A stretch of 64,000 nucleotides of DNA. It comes from an uncultured Bacilli bacterium (lineage in GTDB: Bacteria > Bacillota_I > Bacilli_A > RF39 > UBA660). Positions 1 through 7,933 of the stretch are shown here, in pieces (positions within the stretch are counted from its first letter, which is position 1; the number at the start of each line of letters is the position of its first letter). The notes beneath the pieces were generated by a model. The model had not been told where the DNA came from. It saw nothing but the letters and a program-made list of their open reading frames with translations, and did not search any database. The translations under genes were made by a program, and so were the position numbers. The stretch spans positions 33,214 to 97,213 of the forward strand of contig CAKOLN010000003.1 in NCBI GenBank assembly GCA_934096075.1. Direction: 5' to 3'.

Positions 1-816
1 ATAGTAACCGCAGGAGAAACAATTAAACAAATTGCTGACGAATATGAACTATCAGTAAAAGAATTCTTAATAGTTAACCCTGAAATAGTAAGTGAAAATG
101 CATTATTATTTAACGGACAAGAAGTTAATGTAGGACTAGTAAAACCAATAATAAGTATTGTAGTAGAAAATAATCTAGTTGAAGATAAAACAGTACCATA
201 TCAAAGTCAAACGAAATATGATAATAAATATGTGGTTGGTACAACATGGACAGAACAAACTGGACAAAATGGTATCAGTAGAGTTGAATACTATACAGAA
301 ACAATAAATGGTGTAATAACTCAAGTAATACCATTAAGTACAGAAGTAATTAAACCAGTAGTAGATGAAGTAATAGTAAAAGGTGGTCTATCTATAAACT
401 ATGTAGGTGACACAGGTGCTTGGTATTGGCCAACAATAAGACCATATGTAATAACTTCATACTTTGGATGGAGAACAGACCCAATATCTGGAGAACATAC
501 ATATCACCGTGGAATAGATATTTCCGGTACAGGTTATGGTTCACCAATATATGCTGCTCAATCAGGTACAATCACTAGAATTGGATGGGCTGGAGACATG
601 GGTAATTACATTTACATAGATCACGGAAAAGGATTCCAAACAATCTACATGCATTTAAGTGGTTTTGCAGATGGAATGAGAAGTGGAGTTGCAGTAACTA
701 AAGGAGAATTAATTGCATATATGGGAAGTACTGGATATTCAACTGGTACACACTTAGACTTCCGTATAATGGCGAATGGTGTTTACATAGACCCACTAGG
801 AGTAAAATATAACTAA
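1..816 (+). CDS. LysM-G5-M23 peptidoglycan endopeptidase, 5' partial
   Basis: The frame is open from base 1, so the N-terminus lies outside the window. Bases 1-140 encode the end of a LysM-like peptidoglycan-binding module (AGETIKQIADEY, then a NPEIV segment). About 175-410 resembles a G5 domain. About 430-810 is an M23 (lytic metallo-endopeptidase) domain that would cut peptide crosslinks outside the cell. Zinc motif HRGID (His at 505-507, Asp at 517-519) and the catalytic YMHLS are present. The usual C-terminal HxH reads HLD (His 751-753, Asp 757-759), so one zinc ligand is Asp instead of His. The stop overlaps the next start (TAATG), suggesting coupling to the downstream hydrolase. Family call is firm; activity of the variant zinc site is uncertain. 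Confidence 0.9.
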   Translation: MVTAGETIKQIADEYELSVKEFLIVNPEIVSENALLFNGQEVNVGLVKPIISIVVENNLVEDKTVPYQSQTKYDNKYVVGTTWTEQTGQNGISRVEYYTETINGVITQVIPLSTEVIKPVVDEVIVKGGLSINYVGDTGAWYWPTIRPYVITSYFGWRTDPISGEHTYHRGIDISGTGYGSPIYAAQSGTITRIGWAGDMGNYIYIDHGKGFQTIYMHLSGFADGMRSGVAVTKGELIAYMGSTGYSTGTHLDFRIMANGVYIDPLGVKYN

Positions 817-1577
817 TGAAAATCCATATACTAGGAAGTGGATCTAAAGGAAACTCTACATTTATAGATTTAGGAAACAAAAAAATCTTAATAGATGTAG
901 GGTTTTCCTATAAACATATAAAAGAACAACTATCTAAAATAAACATAGATCCTAAAGAAATAGATGCTGTTCTAATAACCCATGACCATTCAGATCACAC
1001 ATATGGACTACCTGTATTTATAAACAAAGTTAACCCATTATTATATATAACTCCAGAAGTAGAAGAAGTAATACTGAAAACACCTTACGAAAAAAGTATC
1101 TATTTAGGTGATGAATTATATATAGATGACGCTATGATAAAAGTAATACCTACATCTCATGATGCATTAACATCAAATGGTTTTCTAATAGAAAAAAATA
1201 ATGAATCTCTAGTATACATAACAGATACTGGTTACATAAATCAAAGATACTTTAAATTCCTACAAAACAAAACATACTACATAATAGAAAGCAACCATGA
1301 TACCGAAAGATTAATAAAAGGAAGGTATCCAGAATATTTACAAAGAAGAATACTTAGTGATAAAGGACACCTATCTAATGAATTATGTGCAGGTTATCTA
1401 TCTAGATTTATCGGACCAAATACAAAAAAAGTTGTACTAGCACACTTATCAGAAGAAAATAATACAATAGATTTAGCTTTAAACACAACTGAGTCAGTAC
1501 TTAAAGAAAATAATATAAGTTTTTCAAACATAACATGTGCAAGTCAAACAGAATTAACCGAGGTAACTAATGATTAA
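816..1577 (+). CDS. MBL-fold hydrolase, WalJ/YycJ-like
   Basis: A 253-residue single-domain metallo-beta-lactamase-fold protein. It has the metal-binding signature THDHSDH (HxHxDH) near residue 55, an early GSGSKGNS loop typical of the YycJ/WalJ group, later metal-ligand candidates in TSHDA and ITDTGY, and AHLSEENN near the end. In Bacillus and Staphylococcus relatives this protein is linked to the WalRK cell-wall regulon and to DNA or nucleic-acid hydrolysis; no WalRK genes are in this window, but the gene follows a wall hydrolase. ATG shares its A with the preceding TAA, and AGGAG lies about 15 bases upstream. It overlaps rlmH by 8 bases, an arrangement also seen in other Bacillota. Confidence 0.85.
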   Translation: MKIHILGSGSKGNSTFIDLGNKKILIDVGFSYKHIKEQLSKINIDPKEIDAVLITHDHSDHTYGLPVFINKVNPLLYITPEVEEVILKTPYEKSIYLGDELYIDDAMIKVIPTSHDALTSNGFLIEKNNESLVYITDTGYINQRYFKFLQNKTYYIIESNHDTERLIKGRYPEYLQRRILSDKGHLSNELCAGYLSRFIGPNTKKVVLAHLSEENNTIDLALNTTESVLKENNISFSNITCASQTELTEVTND

Positions 1578-2007
1578 AATAATATGTATAGGTAAAATAA
1601 AAGAAAAATATCTAACAGATTTAATAAACGATTATCAAAAAAGAATAAACAAATATCATAAATTAGAAATAATTGAACTAAAAGATTCCAACATAAATAA
1701 TGAGAAAGAAGAAATACTTAAACATATAAAAACTTCTGATTACATTATATCAATGTGTATAGAAGGCAAGTTATTAACAACTTTAGAATTAAAAGATAAA
1801 ATAGAAAGTCTTATGCTAAATGGTAACTCAAATATAACATTTATAATAGGTGGTTCTGATGGAATACATGATGAAATAAAAAGACTAAGCAATGAATTAA
1901 TATCTTTCTCAAAACTAACATTTCCTCATGGTTTATTTAGAGGGATACTATTAGAACAAATATATAGAATATTTAAAATAATGAATAATGAAACCTACCA
2001 TAAGTAG
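1570..2007 (+). CDS. rlmH: 23S rRNA pseudouridine-1915 N3-methyltransferase RlmH
   Basis: 145 residues, slightly shorter than the usual 155-160. RlmH is a SPOUT-class enzyme that methylates pseudouridine 1915 in helix 69 of 23S rRNA, using S-adenosylmethionine, on assembled 70S ribosomes. Visible signatures are the SAM-knot segment FIIGGSDGI, then FSKLTFPHGLFRGILLEQIYR and the C-terminal ETYHK. It starts inside the end of the MBL gene. The TAG stop sits within the descending arm of the terminator hairpin, so coding sequence and terminator overlap. Confidence 0.95.
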   Translation: MIKIICIGKIKEKYLTDLINDYQKRINKYHKLEIIELKDSNINNEKEEILKHIKTSDYIISMCIEGKLLTTLELKDKIESLMLNGNSNITFIIGGSDGIHDEIKRLSNELISFSKLTFPHGLFRGILLEQIYRIFKIMNNETYHK

Positions 2008-2015
2008 GTTTTTAC
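1991..2015 (+). terminator. Intrinsic terminator of the rlmH operon
   Basis: Perfect 8-bp stem AAACCTAC (1991-1998) with GTAGGTTT (2004-2011), loop CATAA, followed by a T-rich tail. It contains the last codons and stop of rlmH. Confidence 0.85.
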
Positions 2016-2090
2016 TTTTAAAATCATACTAGTTTATTTTAACCAAACATAATATAATATAAGTATAAATAAAAAGATAAGGAGAACAAA

Positions 2091-2573
2091 ATGAAGAAAA
2101 TATTCTTAATTGCAATTTGCATACTTATAATAGGATGTCAAAAAGAAGAAAATATTTATACTATAAAAGCAAACATTGAGGAAAATATTCTTAAGAATAA
2201 AGACTACAATAATTTAAGTTCATGTAAAATTGATGAAATCAATAATACAATAACTATAGAATTAATCAATAATAGTGAAGAAGAACAAGAATGGTTTAAA
2301 AATAATATATCAAATTCAAATAAACTAATATTTAAGCAAGGAAAAGAAATTAAACAAGAAGAACTAACTTATGTTTATAATTATATTAACGATTACATAA
2401 ATTCAAATGGGCAAATAGAAAATTATACAGGTCATTACATAGATGAAATATGTAATAGTGTTGTAGTGAGTTTATTAGAAAATAACCAAAAACATCAAAA
2501 TAATTTTAAACAAAACATAATTGATTCTAATCTAATAGAATTTAAAAAAGGAAATTATGGTATAGACCAATAA
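2091..2573 (+). CDS. Putative lipoprotein with duplicated domain
   Basis: 160 residues with a lipoprotein signal: MKKIFLIAICILIIGC, where LIIGC is a lipobox and Cys16 would be lipidated. I do not recognise the family. The mature part appears to be two copies of a roughly 60-residue unit: SCKIDEINNTITIEL...FKNNI...LIFKQG is echoed by GHYIDEICNSVVVSL...FKQNI...LIEFKKG. The fold is probably alternating helix and strand. The RBS AAGGAG (2079-2084) is well placed. The gene is monocistronic, with its own terminator, and precedes a large surface protein whose terminator is the same hairpin. Function unknown; likely anchored on the outer face of the membrane. Confidence 0.75.
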   Translation: MKKIFLIAICILIIGCQKEENIYTIKANIEENILKNKDYNNLSSCKIDEINNTITIELINNSEEEQEWFKNNISNSNKLIFKQGKEIKQEELTYVYNYINDYINSNGQIENYTGHYIDEICNSVVVSLLENNQKHQNNFKQNIIDSNLIEFKKGNYGIDQ

Positions 2574-2574
2574 C

Positions 2575-2602
2575 AAGTATCTACTCGAACTAGATACTTT
2601 TT
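2575..2602 (+). terminator. Intrinsic terminator, hairpin copy 1
   Basis: Nine-bp perfect stem AAGTATCTA/TAGATACTT with loop CTCGAAC and a T tail. The same hairpin including its loop recurs at 5356-5385. Confidence 0.9.
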
Positions 2603-2605
2603 AAC

Positions 2606-2634
2606 TTGCTTAAAAAAATATTGTATTATATAAT
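2606..2634 (+). promoter_or_regulatory. Promoter for the 898-residue surface protein
   Basis: TTGCTT (2606-2611), 17-base spacer, TATAAT (2629-2634). The start codon is 24 bases downstream, so the 5' leader is short. Confidence 0.7.
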
Positions 2635-2657
2635 TTAAGTAGAAAGTAGGGAATGTA

Positions 2658-5354
2658 ATGAAAAAAATTATTTATGTTTTAATGGGATTAATTATTATAA
2701 TAAGTCCTAAATTTTTACAGGCAGAAATACCAGATGACTTTAAAAATTTACCAATTTATGAAAAAAATAATAATTACTACATAGATGTAAATGTGGTAAA
2801 TCCACAATATTTTATAGATAACTATTGCGTACAAGAAAATAAACAATGGAGTGACATTGAAAACTGTAGAGATCAAAAGTACTTTTTATTAATCAATATG
2901 CTTCAATCATCTCTTAAATTAGATGAAAATTATTTTTATAATGTTAACTCAACAGCTGAAACAATAACTATTTATAATAAAGAAACAAGTACAGAGATAA
3001 CAACATATTTAAATTTTAAGGATGCTGAAATAGCTATAGTAAAATCTTTAGCAACCTATAGAATAAATAATAAAAACTATAGAAGTTATAATGTTTTACC
3101 AGCAATAAAATATACATTGGCATACAATGAAAACAAAAATAAAATATTATATAATCGCGAACTTAATACAATTTTGTCTAAAAATGGAATGACAATCGAA
3201 ATAGATAGTAATTTAACTAATTATCCAAAACAAATTAAGTATAATATATTAAAAAATGGTGTTATTTACTTTTCAGATTATATATATAGTGATTTTTATT
3301 ACACCCTTCATGTTGAACCTATAACTTATGAAGAAAGACTAGATGAATTAAGTGATGAATACATAAAAGAAACCATATCAAAATTACTAAAAAACTATTT
3401 TAAAAATAGTACTATTACGATAGGAACATTAAATAGAGACACAAAACAATTAGCAATTACAATAGATTCAATAGATTTTAATTTCAATTTAATAGTTGAT
3501 AAAAATAAAATGTATGACTTTAATGAACATAACGAAACTTATTCTGACAATAACATTTATTTAGAAGATATAAATAACCAATTTTCAGTAGATACAGCTT
3601 TTATAACAGAAGATGTAACTAATAAAGTAAAATTAACTAATATAAATATTGAAAGTGCCTATGAATTAAAGCTAAATGAATTAGAAAGTAAAAAAACAGT
3701 TACTAATTTTGATAATAATGTTATGATATACCTTCCAACTAATAAAGAAAAACTTGTTGGAGCCGAAGTTACAGTTAATTACTACAAAGACTACTTATCA
3801 AAAGGTGAAAAACTTAAGGGGTCAATAGTTAATTATAACAATAAGACTTATGTAAAAATAGAAACAAATAAAGTTGGTATCTATGCTATAGATAATACAC
3901 CTTACTTAGGAGATTCTTTAAAAGACTTACCAATAACTATAATTGATAATGATCATTTTCTAATAACATTTGATACGGTAGATCCAAAAATAATAGTAAA
4001 AGAAAGTCATATGTTTGATTTAACACCAGAATATAAAGAAAAAATATTTAAAGAGGCATATGTTTCAATTTATGATTCAACAACAGGAAATTATAAAGAA
4101 GTTACTGATCCTGATGAGAGAAAAAAAGTAATGACAGATGAATGGTACAACAAATATATAGAACAAGAAAAGAATGGTTATGTTAATTCAATAATAGATT
4201 TATATGTCAAGAAGGTTAACCCAAAAGCAGAAATTTTATACGCTTTAGCAAGTAACACACGCAATACGGAAATTTTATATACAAAACAATATAATAAAAA
4301 AGATTTTGAATCTGCTACAAATATACTTAATAAAATAAAAGATAAATATGAAACAAAAGGTTTAAGAGCGATAAATTCAATTAGATTATATGGCGCACAA
4401 GATGCTGTCTTTGAAAATAATGATAAAGCACTTTATATATTTGATGATTTTAAAGAATATGTAATGTCAGTACCTGAAGAATATGACTTTGTATTTAGTA
4501 TCGGTGGAACTGGTGGAGGAAACGGTGGCGGAGGAAATGAAGTAACCGTTGGAATTGTAAAAGATGGAACACTATTAAATGTTGGACATACATCATTTTC
4601 TTATGAATATTTTCTATATGTTGATAAAAAACAACCAGGAACAACTTTAGAAAAGGGACTAGAAATTCTAAAAAAATACTTCAAAAATTTACCTTTTGAA
4701 TATAAGGAAGTAGAAGGATATAAAGATGATTGCTTAATAGATTACTCAGAAGAAGAATGTGGAGAATTCATAGAATTAACAATAGACGGAAAATTTACAT
4801 TAGCACTTATCAAAGAAAAAGAAGACTACAAAATAGAAGATAATTATGTAAGAAGTAATGATGAACATGTGGCTATAGAAAGTGATTCATACGATGTAGC
4901 ACCGGATACAGTTGTTAAAAGCGAAAATGTATCTGATAACAAGGAATTAAAACACTTTGGTTTAGAAAGTGCATTCGATATCAAATTAATTCAATTAATA
5001 GGTGGAATATATAAAAAGAATATAGATGGAACTGTTACAGTGTACTTACCTACTATAAGAAAAAATATAGGAGAAAAAGTAAAAATCTATTATATAAAGG
5101 ACGATTATACTATAGGAGAAACTTTAATAGGAGAAGTAGTAAAATATAATAACAAATATATGATTAAATTTGAAACAAATCACTTTAGTATATATGGCAT
5201 AGAAAAAATGAATTCAAAAATTAATTCAGAAGAAATAGAAAATCCACAAACTGGGGATAATATTTACAACTCATTTATTATACTAGTAACAAGCATACTA
5301 TCCATATCGCTTATAATAATAAGCCAAATTAAAAAACAAAAAAATAACTATTAA
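2658..5354 (+). CDS. Large wall-anchored surface protein with NPQTG sorting signal
   Basis: 898 residues, beginning with a signal peptide (MKKIIYVLMGLIIIISPKFL, then QAE). It ends with a sortase-type signal: NPQTG at residues 862-866, a hydrophobic helix, then a KKQK tail. It should be covalently attached to peptidoglycan and exposed. Two copies of an approximately 85-residue module are visible: near residues 335-415 (ESAYELKLNEL ... VMIYLPT ... YVKIETNKVGIYAI) and near 770-855 (ESAFDIKLIQL ... VTVYLPT ... MIKFETNHFSIYGI). A glycine-rich segment (GGTGGGNGGGG) lies near residue 616. I recognise no enzyme motif; adhesin or structural roles are possible. No sortase is encoded in this window. It is monocistronic, between its own promoter and terminator. 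Confidence 0.8.
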   Translation: MKKIIYVLMGLIIIISPKFLQAEIPDDFKNLPIYEKNNNYYIDVNVVNPQYFIDNYCVQENKQWSDIENCRDQKYFLLINMLQSSLKLDENYFYNVNSTAETITIYNKETSTEITTYLNFKDAEIAIVKSLATYRINNKNYRSYNVLPAIKYTLAYNENKNKILYNRELNTILSKNGMTIEIDSNLTNYPKQIKYNILKNGVIYFSDYIYSDFYYTLHVEPITYEERLDELSDEYIKETISKLLKNYFKNSTITIGTLNRDTKQLAITIDSIDFNFNLIVDKNKMYDFNEHNETYSDNNIYLEDINNQFSVDTAFITEDVTNKVKLTNINIESAYELKLNELESKKTVTNFDNNVMIYLPTNKEKLVGAEVTVNYYKDYLSKGEKLKGSIVNYNNKTYVKIETNKVGIYAIDNTPYLGDSLKDLPITIIDNDHFLITFDTVDPKIIVKESHMFDLTPEYKEKIFKEAYVSIYDSTTGNYKEVTDPDERKKVMTDEWYNKYIEQEKNGYVNSIIDLYVKKVNPKAEILYALASNTRNTEILYTKQYNKKDFESATNILNKIKDKYETKGLRAINSIRLYGAQDAVFENNDKALYIFDDFKEYVMSVPEEYDFVFSIGGTGGGNGGGGNEVTVGIVKDGTLLNVGHTSFSYEYFLYVDKKQPGTTLEKGLEILKKYFKNLPFEYKEVEGYKDDCLIDYSEEECGEFIELTIDGKFTLALIKEKEDYKIEDNYVRSNDEHVAIESDSYDVAPDTVVKSENVSDNKELKHFGLESAFDIKLIQLIGGIYKKNIDGTVTVYLPTIRKNIGEKVKIYYIKDDYTIGETLIGEVVKYNNKYMIKFETNHFSIYGIEKMNSKINSEEIENPQTGDNIYNSFIILVTSILSISLIIISQIKKQKNNY

Positions 5355-5355
5355 C

Positions 5356-5385
5356 AAAGTATCTACTCGAACTAGATACTTTTTT
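5356..5385 (+). terminator. Intrinsic terminator, hairpin copy 2
   Basis: Ten-bp stem AAAGTATCTA/TAGATACTTT with loop CTCGAAC, then six T. Identical over 25 bases to the hairpin at 2575-2599. Confidence 0.92.
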
Positions 5386-5416
5386 CCTTCTTAATATAGA
5401 AATAAACTACATTATT

Positions 5417-5425
5417 TGATATAAT
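5417..5425 (+). promoter_or_regulatory. Extended -10 promoter upstream of the YitT-like gene
   Basis: TG (5417-5418), A, TATAAT (5420-5425). No good -35 is seen at 17 bases, which an extended -10 can tolerate. Confidence 0.5.
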
Positions 5426-5456
5426 GTATCTGTATAAGAATAAAAAGGAATAAAAT

Positions 5457-6323
5457 ATGAATAAGAATAAAAAGAATATAATAAATTTATTTATGTTTAT
5501 AATAGGTATAACAATAGTATCAATAACATTTAATACTTTGTGTGTTCCAAAAAACATAGTAATTGGAGGAGTTAGTGGAATAGCAGTAATATTTAATTAC
5601 TTATTCAAAATAGATGTTACGACTACATTACTTATTGGAAACATATTATTAATAGTAATGGGAGTATTAGTACTAGGATTTAAAGATACAATACCAAGTA
5701 TCATTGGCTCATTCATATATACATTAGGAGTATATCTAACTGAAAATCTAATAACAGTACAAATTGATTCAATCTTTCTTAACATAGTAGCTGTAGGAGT
5801 ATTATATGGAATAGGATGTACCTTAATATATCTAGCAGGTTATTCAACAGGTGGAACTGACATACTTGGAATAATATTTCAAAAAAAATTAGGGTATCCA
5901 TTAGGAAGAGCATTACTAATAATAAACATACTAATCTTAATATTTGGTACAGTAGTATTTGGACCTGAAATGCTAATAATAGGACTTGTTATAAGATACT
6001 TAGAAAGCAGAATAATAGATAACTTCCTAATTGGAATAAGTGACTCTAAAGTATTATTCATAAATACTGAAAAAGAAGAAGAAATAAATAATTATATAAT
6101 ACATGAAATAAAAAGCGGAACAAGTGAAATAAAAATAAAAAGTGGTTATAAAGGAATACATAAAAATTTATTAATGTGTGTAGTACCTACAGAAAAGTAT
6201 ATGCTATTAAAAGAAGAAATAAAGAAAATAGACAAAGATGCTTTTATAACTGTACTAGATGCATATGAAGTATATGGTGGTACAAATAGGTATAAACTAC
6301 CATTACATGACCTAAGAATATAA
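5457..6323 (+). CDS. YitT family membrane protein
   Basis: 288 residues with five or six predicted membrane helices in the first 180 residues (for example LFMFIIGITIVSITFNTL) and a soluble C-terminal DUF2179-like domain of about 80 residues. The VPKNIVIGGVSGIAVI segment and the YSTGGTDILGII segment are typical of the YitT/YpjC family (DUF161 plus DUF2179). Members are integral membrane proteins of unsettled function, suggested to be transporters. RBS AAAGGAA lies 9 bases before ATG. It precedes ftsE by only 24 bases with no terminator between, so it may head the ftsEX transcript. Family call is confident; substrate unknown. Confidence 0.88.
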   Translation: MNKNKKNIINLFMFIIGITIVSITFNTLCVPKNIVIGGVSGIAVIFNYLFKIDVTTTLLIGNILLIVMGVLVLGFKDTIPSIIGSFIYTLGVYLTENLITVQIDSIFLNIVAVGVLYGIGCTLIYLAGYSTGGTDILGIIFQKKLGYPLGRALLIINILILIFGTVVFGPEMLIIGLVIRYLESRIIDNFLIGISDSKVLFINTEKEEEINNYIIHEIKSGTSEIKIKSGYKGIHKNLLMCVVPTEKYMLLKEEIKKIDKDAFITVLDAYEVYGGTNRYKLPLHDLRI

Positions 6324-6347
6324 TGTATAATTGAAGTGGAGGTAAAA

Positions 6348-7034
6348 ATGAACTTAATTGAAGTGAGAAATGTATATAAACAATATAGAAATGGTGTAAC
6401 AGCCTTATGTGATATAAATCTTTCAATACCTAAAGGAGACTTTGTTTTTGTCATCGGATCAACAGCATCAGGTAAAAGTACACTAATAAAATTACTATAT
6501 AGACAAGAAAAGCCAACTAAAGGAGAAGTATATGTAGGTGGAATAAATGTAGCAAAACTAAGAAACAGAAAAGTTTACATACTTAGAAGAAAAATAGGTA
6601 TAGTATTCCAAGACTATAAACTATTACCACAAATGACTGTATTTGAAAATGTTGCATTTGCATTAGAAATATATGGATTACCAGAAAAAGAAATAAGAAA
6701 AAAAGTAATGACAGCCATAGAAAAAGTAGGACTAAAAGAAAAATTTAGAAGTTATCCAGATGAATTATCAGGTGGAGAACAACAAAGAGTATCAATCGCA
6801 AGAGCAATAGTAAATAACCCTAAAATACTAATATGCGATGAACCTACAGGTAATCTAGATCCAGACACATCAATGGGAATAATGGAAATAATAAATAAAA
6901 TAAATGAAGAAGGAACAACAATAATAATGGCAACACATGATAAAGACATAGTTAACAAATACAAAAAAAGAGTAATAACTTTAGAAAAAGGTATCCTTAT
7001 TGGAGATAAAGAAAAAGGAGGATACAGTAAATAA
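6348..7034 (+). CDS. ftsE: Cell division ATP-binding protein FtsE
   Basis: 228 residues. An ABC ATPase that pairs with FtsX and passes ATP-driven conformational change to extracellular peptidoglycan hydrolases at the septum. Walker A is GSTASGKST (with T in place of the usual first G-x-S-G pattern), the Q-loop is VFQDYKLLPQ, the signature is LSGGEQQR, and Walker B is ILICDEPTGNLDP. I chose ATG 6348: an in-frame GTG exists at 6336, but it forms part of the strong RBS (TGGAGG, 6337-6342). The stop overlaps the ftsX start (TAATG). Confidence 0.95.
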   Translation: MNLIEVRNVYKQYRNGVTALCDINLSIPKGDFVFVIGSTASGKSTLIKLLYRQEKPTKGEVYVGGINVAKLRNRKVYILRRKIGIVFQDYKLLPQMTVFENVAFALEIYGLPEKEIRKKVMTAIEKVGLKEKFRSYPDELSGGEQQRVSIARAIVNNPKILICDEPTGNLDPDTSMGIMEIINKINEEGTTIIMATHDKDIVNKYKKRVITLEKGILIGDKEKGGYSK

Positions 7035-7933
7035 TGAAAGCATTTAGAATATTAAGAAATAATTTAAAAGATGGATTTAAAAGTGTATTTAGAAACTTTT
7101 CTCTAAGCCTAGCAAGTATAAGTTGTATAACAATAACTTTAATCTTAGTAGCCGTTTCAATAATACTATCAGAAAACATAAAAAACTTTACTGATGACAT
7201 AGAAAAAGATGTAACAATAGTAGTATATGTTGATAAAGATGCTACTGAAGATGACAGAAAAGCAATTGAACTTAAAATAGACTTCTTAGACAACATAGAA
7301 AGTGTAACATTCATGTCAAAAGAAGACATTAGAAAAGACATGGCAAGTGATTCTGATGGTTTAGGTACAATATTAAATGAATATGATGAGACAAATAATC
7401 CATTATTGGATGAATATCTAGTAAAAGTAAAAGATACTGAAAAAATAGGTGTAACAGCCAAAAAAATTGAAGGAATAGACAAAGTAAACACAGTTAAATA
7501 TGGAGAAGGAATGGTAGAAGAATTAGTAAAAATCTTCGACATAGTCAAGAAAATAACACTAGGTATAGTTGCCGGACTTATAATAGTAACTGCATTCTTA
7601 ATAAGTAACACAATAAAAATAACTATATCTAATAGAAAAAGACAAATAGAAATAATGAGATTAGTTGGAGCATCAAACTCCTACATAAAATTACCTTTCT
7701 TCTTTGAAGGTATAATACTTGGATTCTTAGGAAGTATACTACCTATACTAATAAGTTGTTATGGTTACATAATTCTTTATGATAAACTAGGTGGAATTCT
7801 ATTTACAGAAGTAATAAGTTTAGTAAGCCCAGAAAAAATATTATTAAACTTATCAATAATATTAGTATCTATTGGTGTATTAGTAGGTGCCTTTGGTTCA
7901 TATAAAGCTGTAAGGAGGTACTTAAAAATATAA
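7034..7933 (+). CDS. ftsX: Cell division permease-like protein FtsX
   Basis: 299 residues with the FtsX layout. It has a cytoplasmic N-terminus, TM1 around residues 22-45 (LASISCITITLILVAVSIIL), an extracellular domain of about 120 residues (DIEKDVTIVVYVDKDAT onward), then three C-terminal helices with the conserved NRKRQIEIMRLVGAS loop between TM2 and TM3. It works with FtsE to activate a partner wall hydrolase. The gene is overlapped on both sides by TAATG junctions, and the next gene encodes just such a hydrolase, so ftsE, ftsX and the hydrolase are probably made together. Confidence 0.95.
   Translation: MKAFRILRNNLKDGFKSVFRNFSLSLASISCITITLILVAVSIILSENIKNFTDDIEKDVTIVVYVDKDATEDDRKAIELKIDFLDNIESVTFMSKEDIRKDMASDSDGLGTILNEYDETNNPLLDEYLVKVKDTEKIGVTAKKIEGIDKVNTVKYGEGMVEELVKIFDIVKKITLGIVAGLIIVTAFLISNTIKITISNRKRQIEIMRLVGASNSYIKLPFFFEGIILGFLGSILPILISCYGYIILYDKLGGILFTEVISLVSPEKILLNLSIILVSIGVLVGAFGSYKAVRRYLKI

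Noticed and set aside
6336..6347. GTG start for ftsE
   Set aside because: It is part of the Shine-Dalgarno sequence TGGAGG for the ATG at 6348.
6997..7611. 204-residue - strand ORF inside ftsX
   Set aside because: Shadow of ftsX: low-complexity Ser/Thr/Leu composition with no motif and no RBS; similar shadows lie at 26016-26756, 42266-42706 and 32810-33277.
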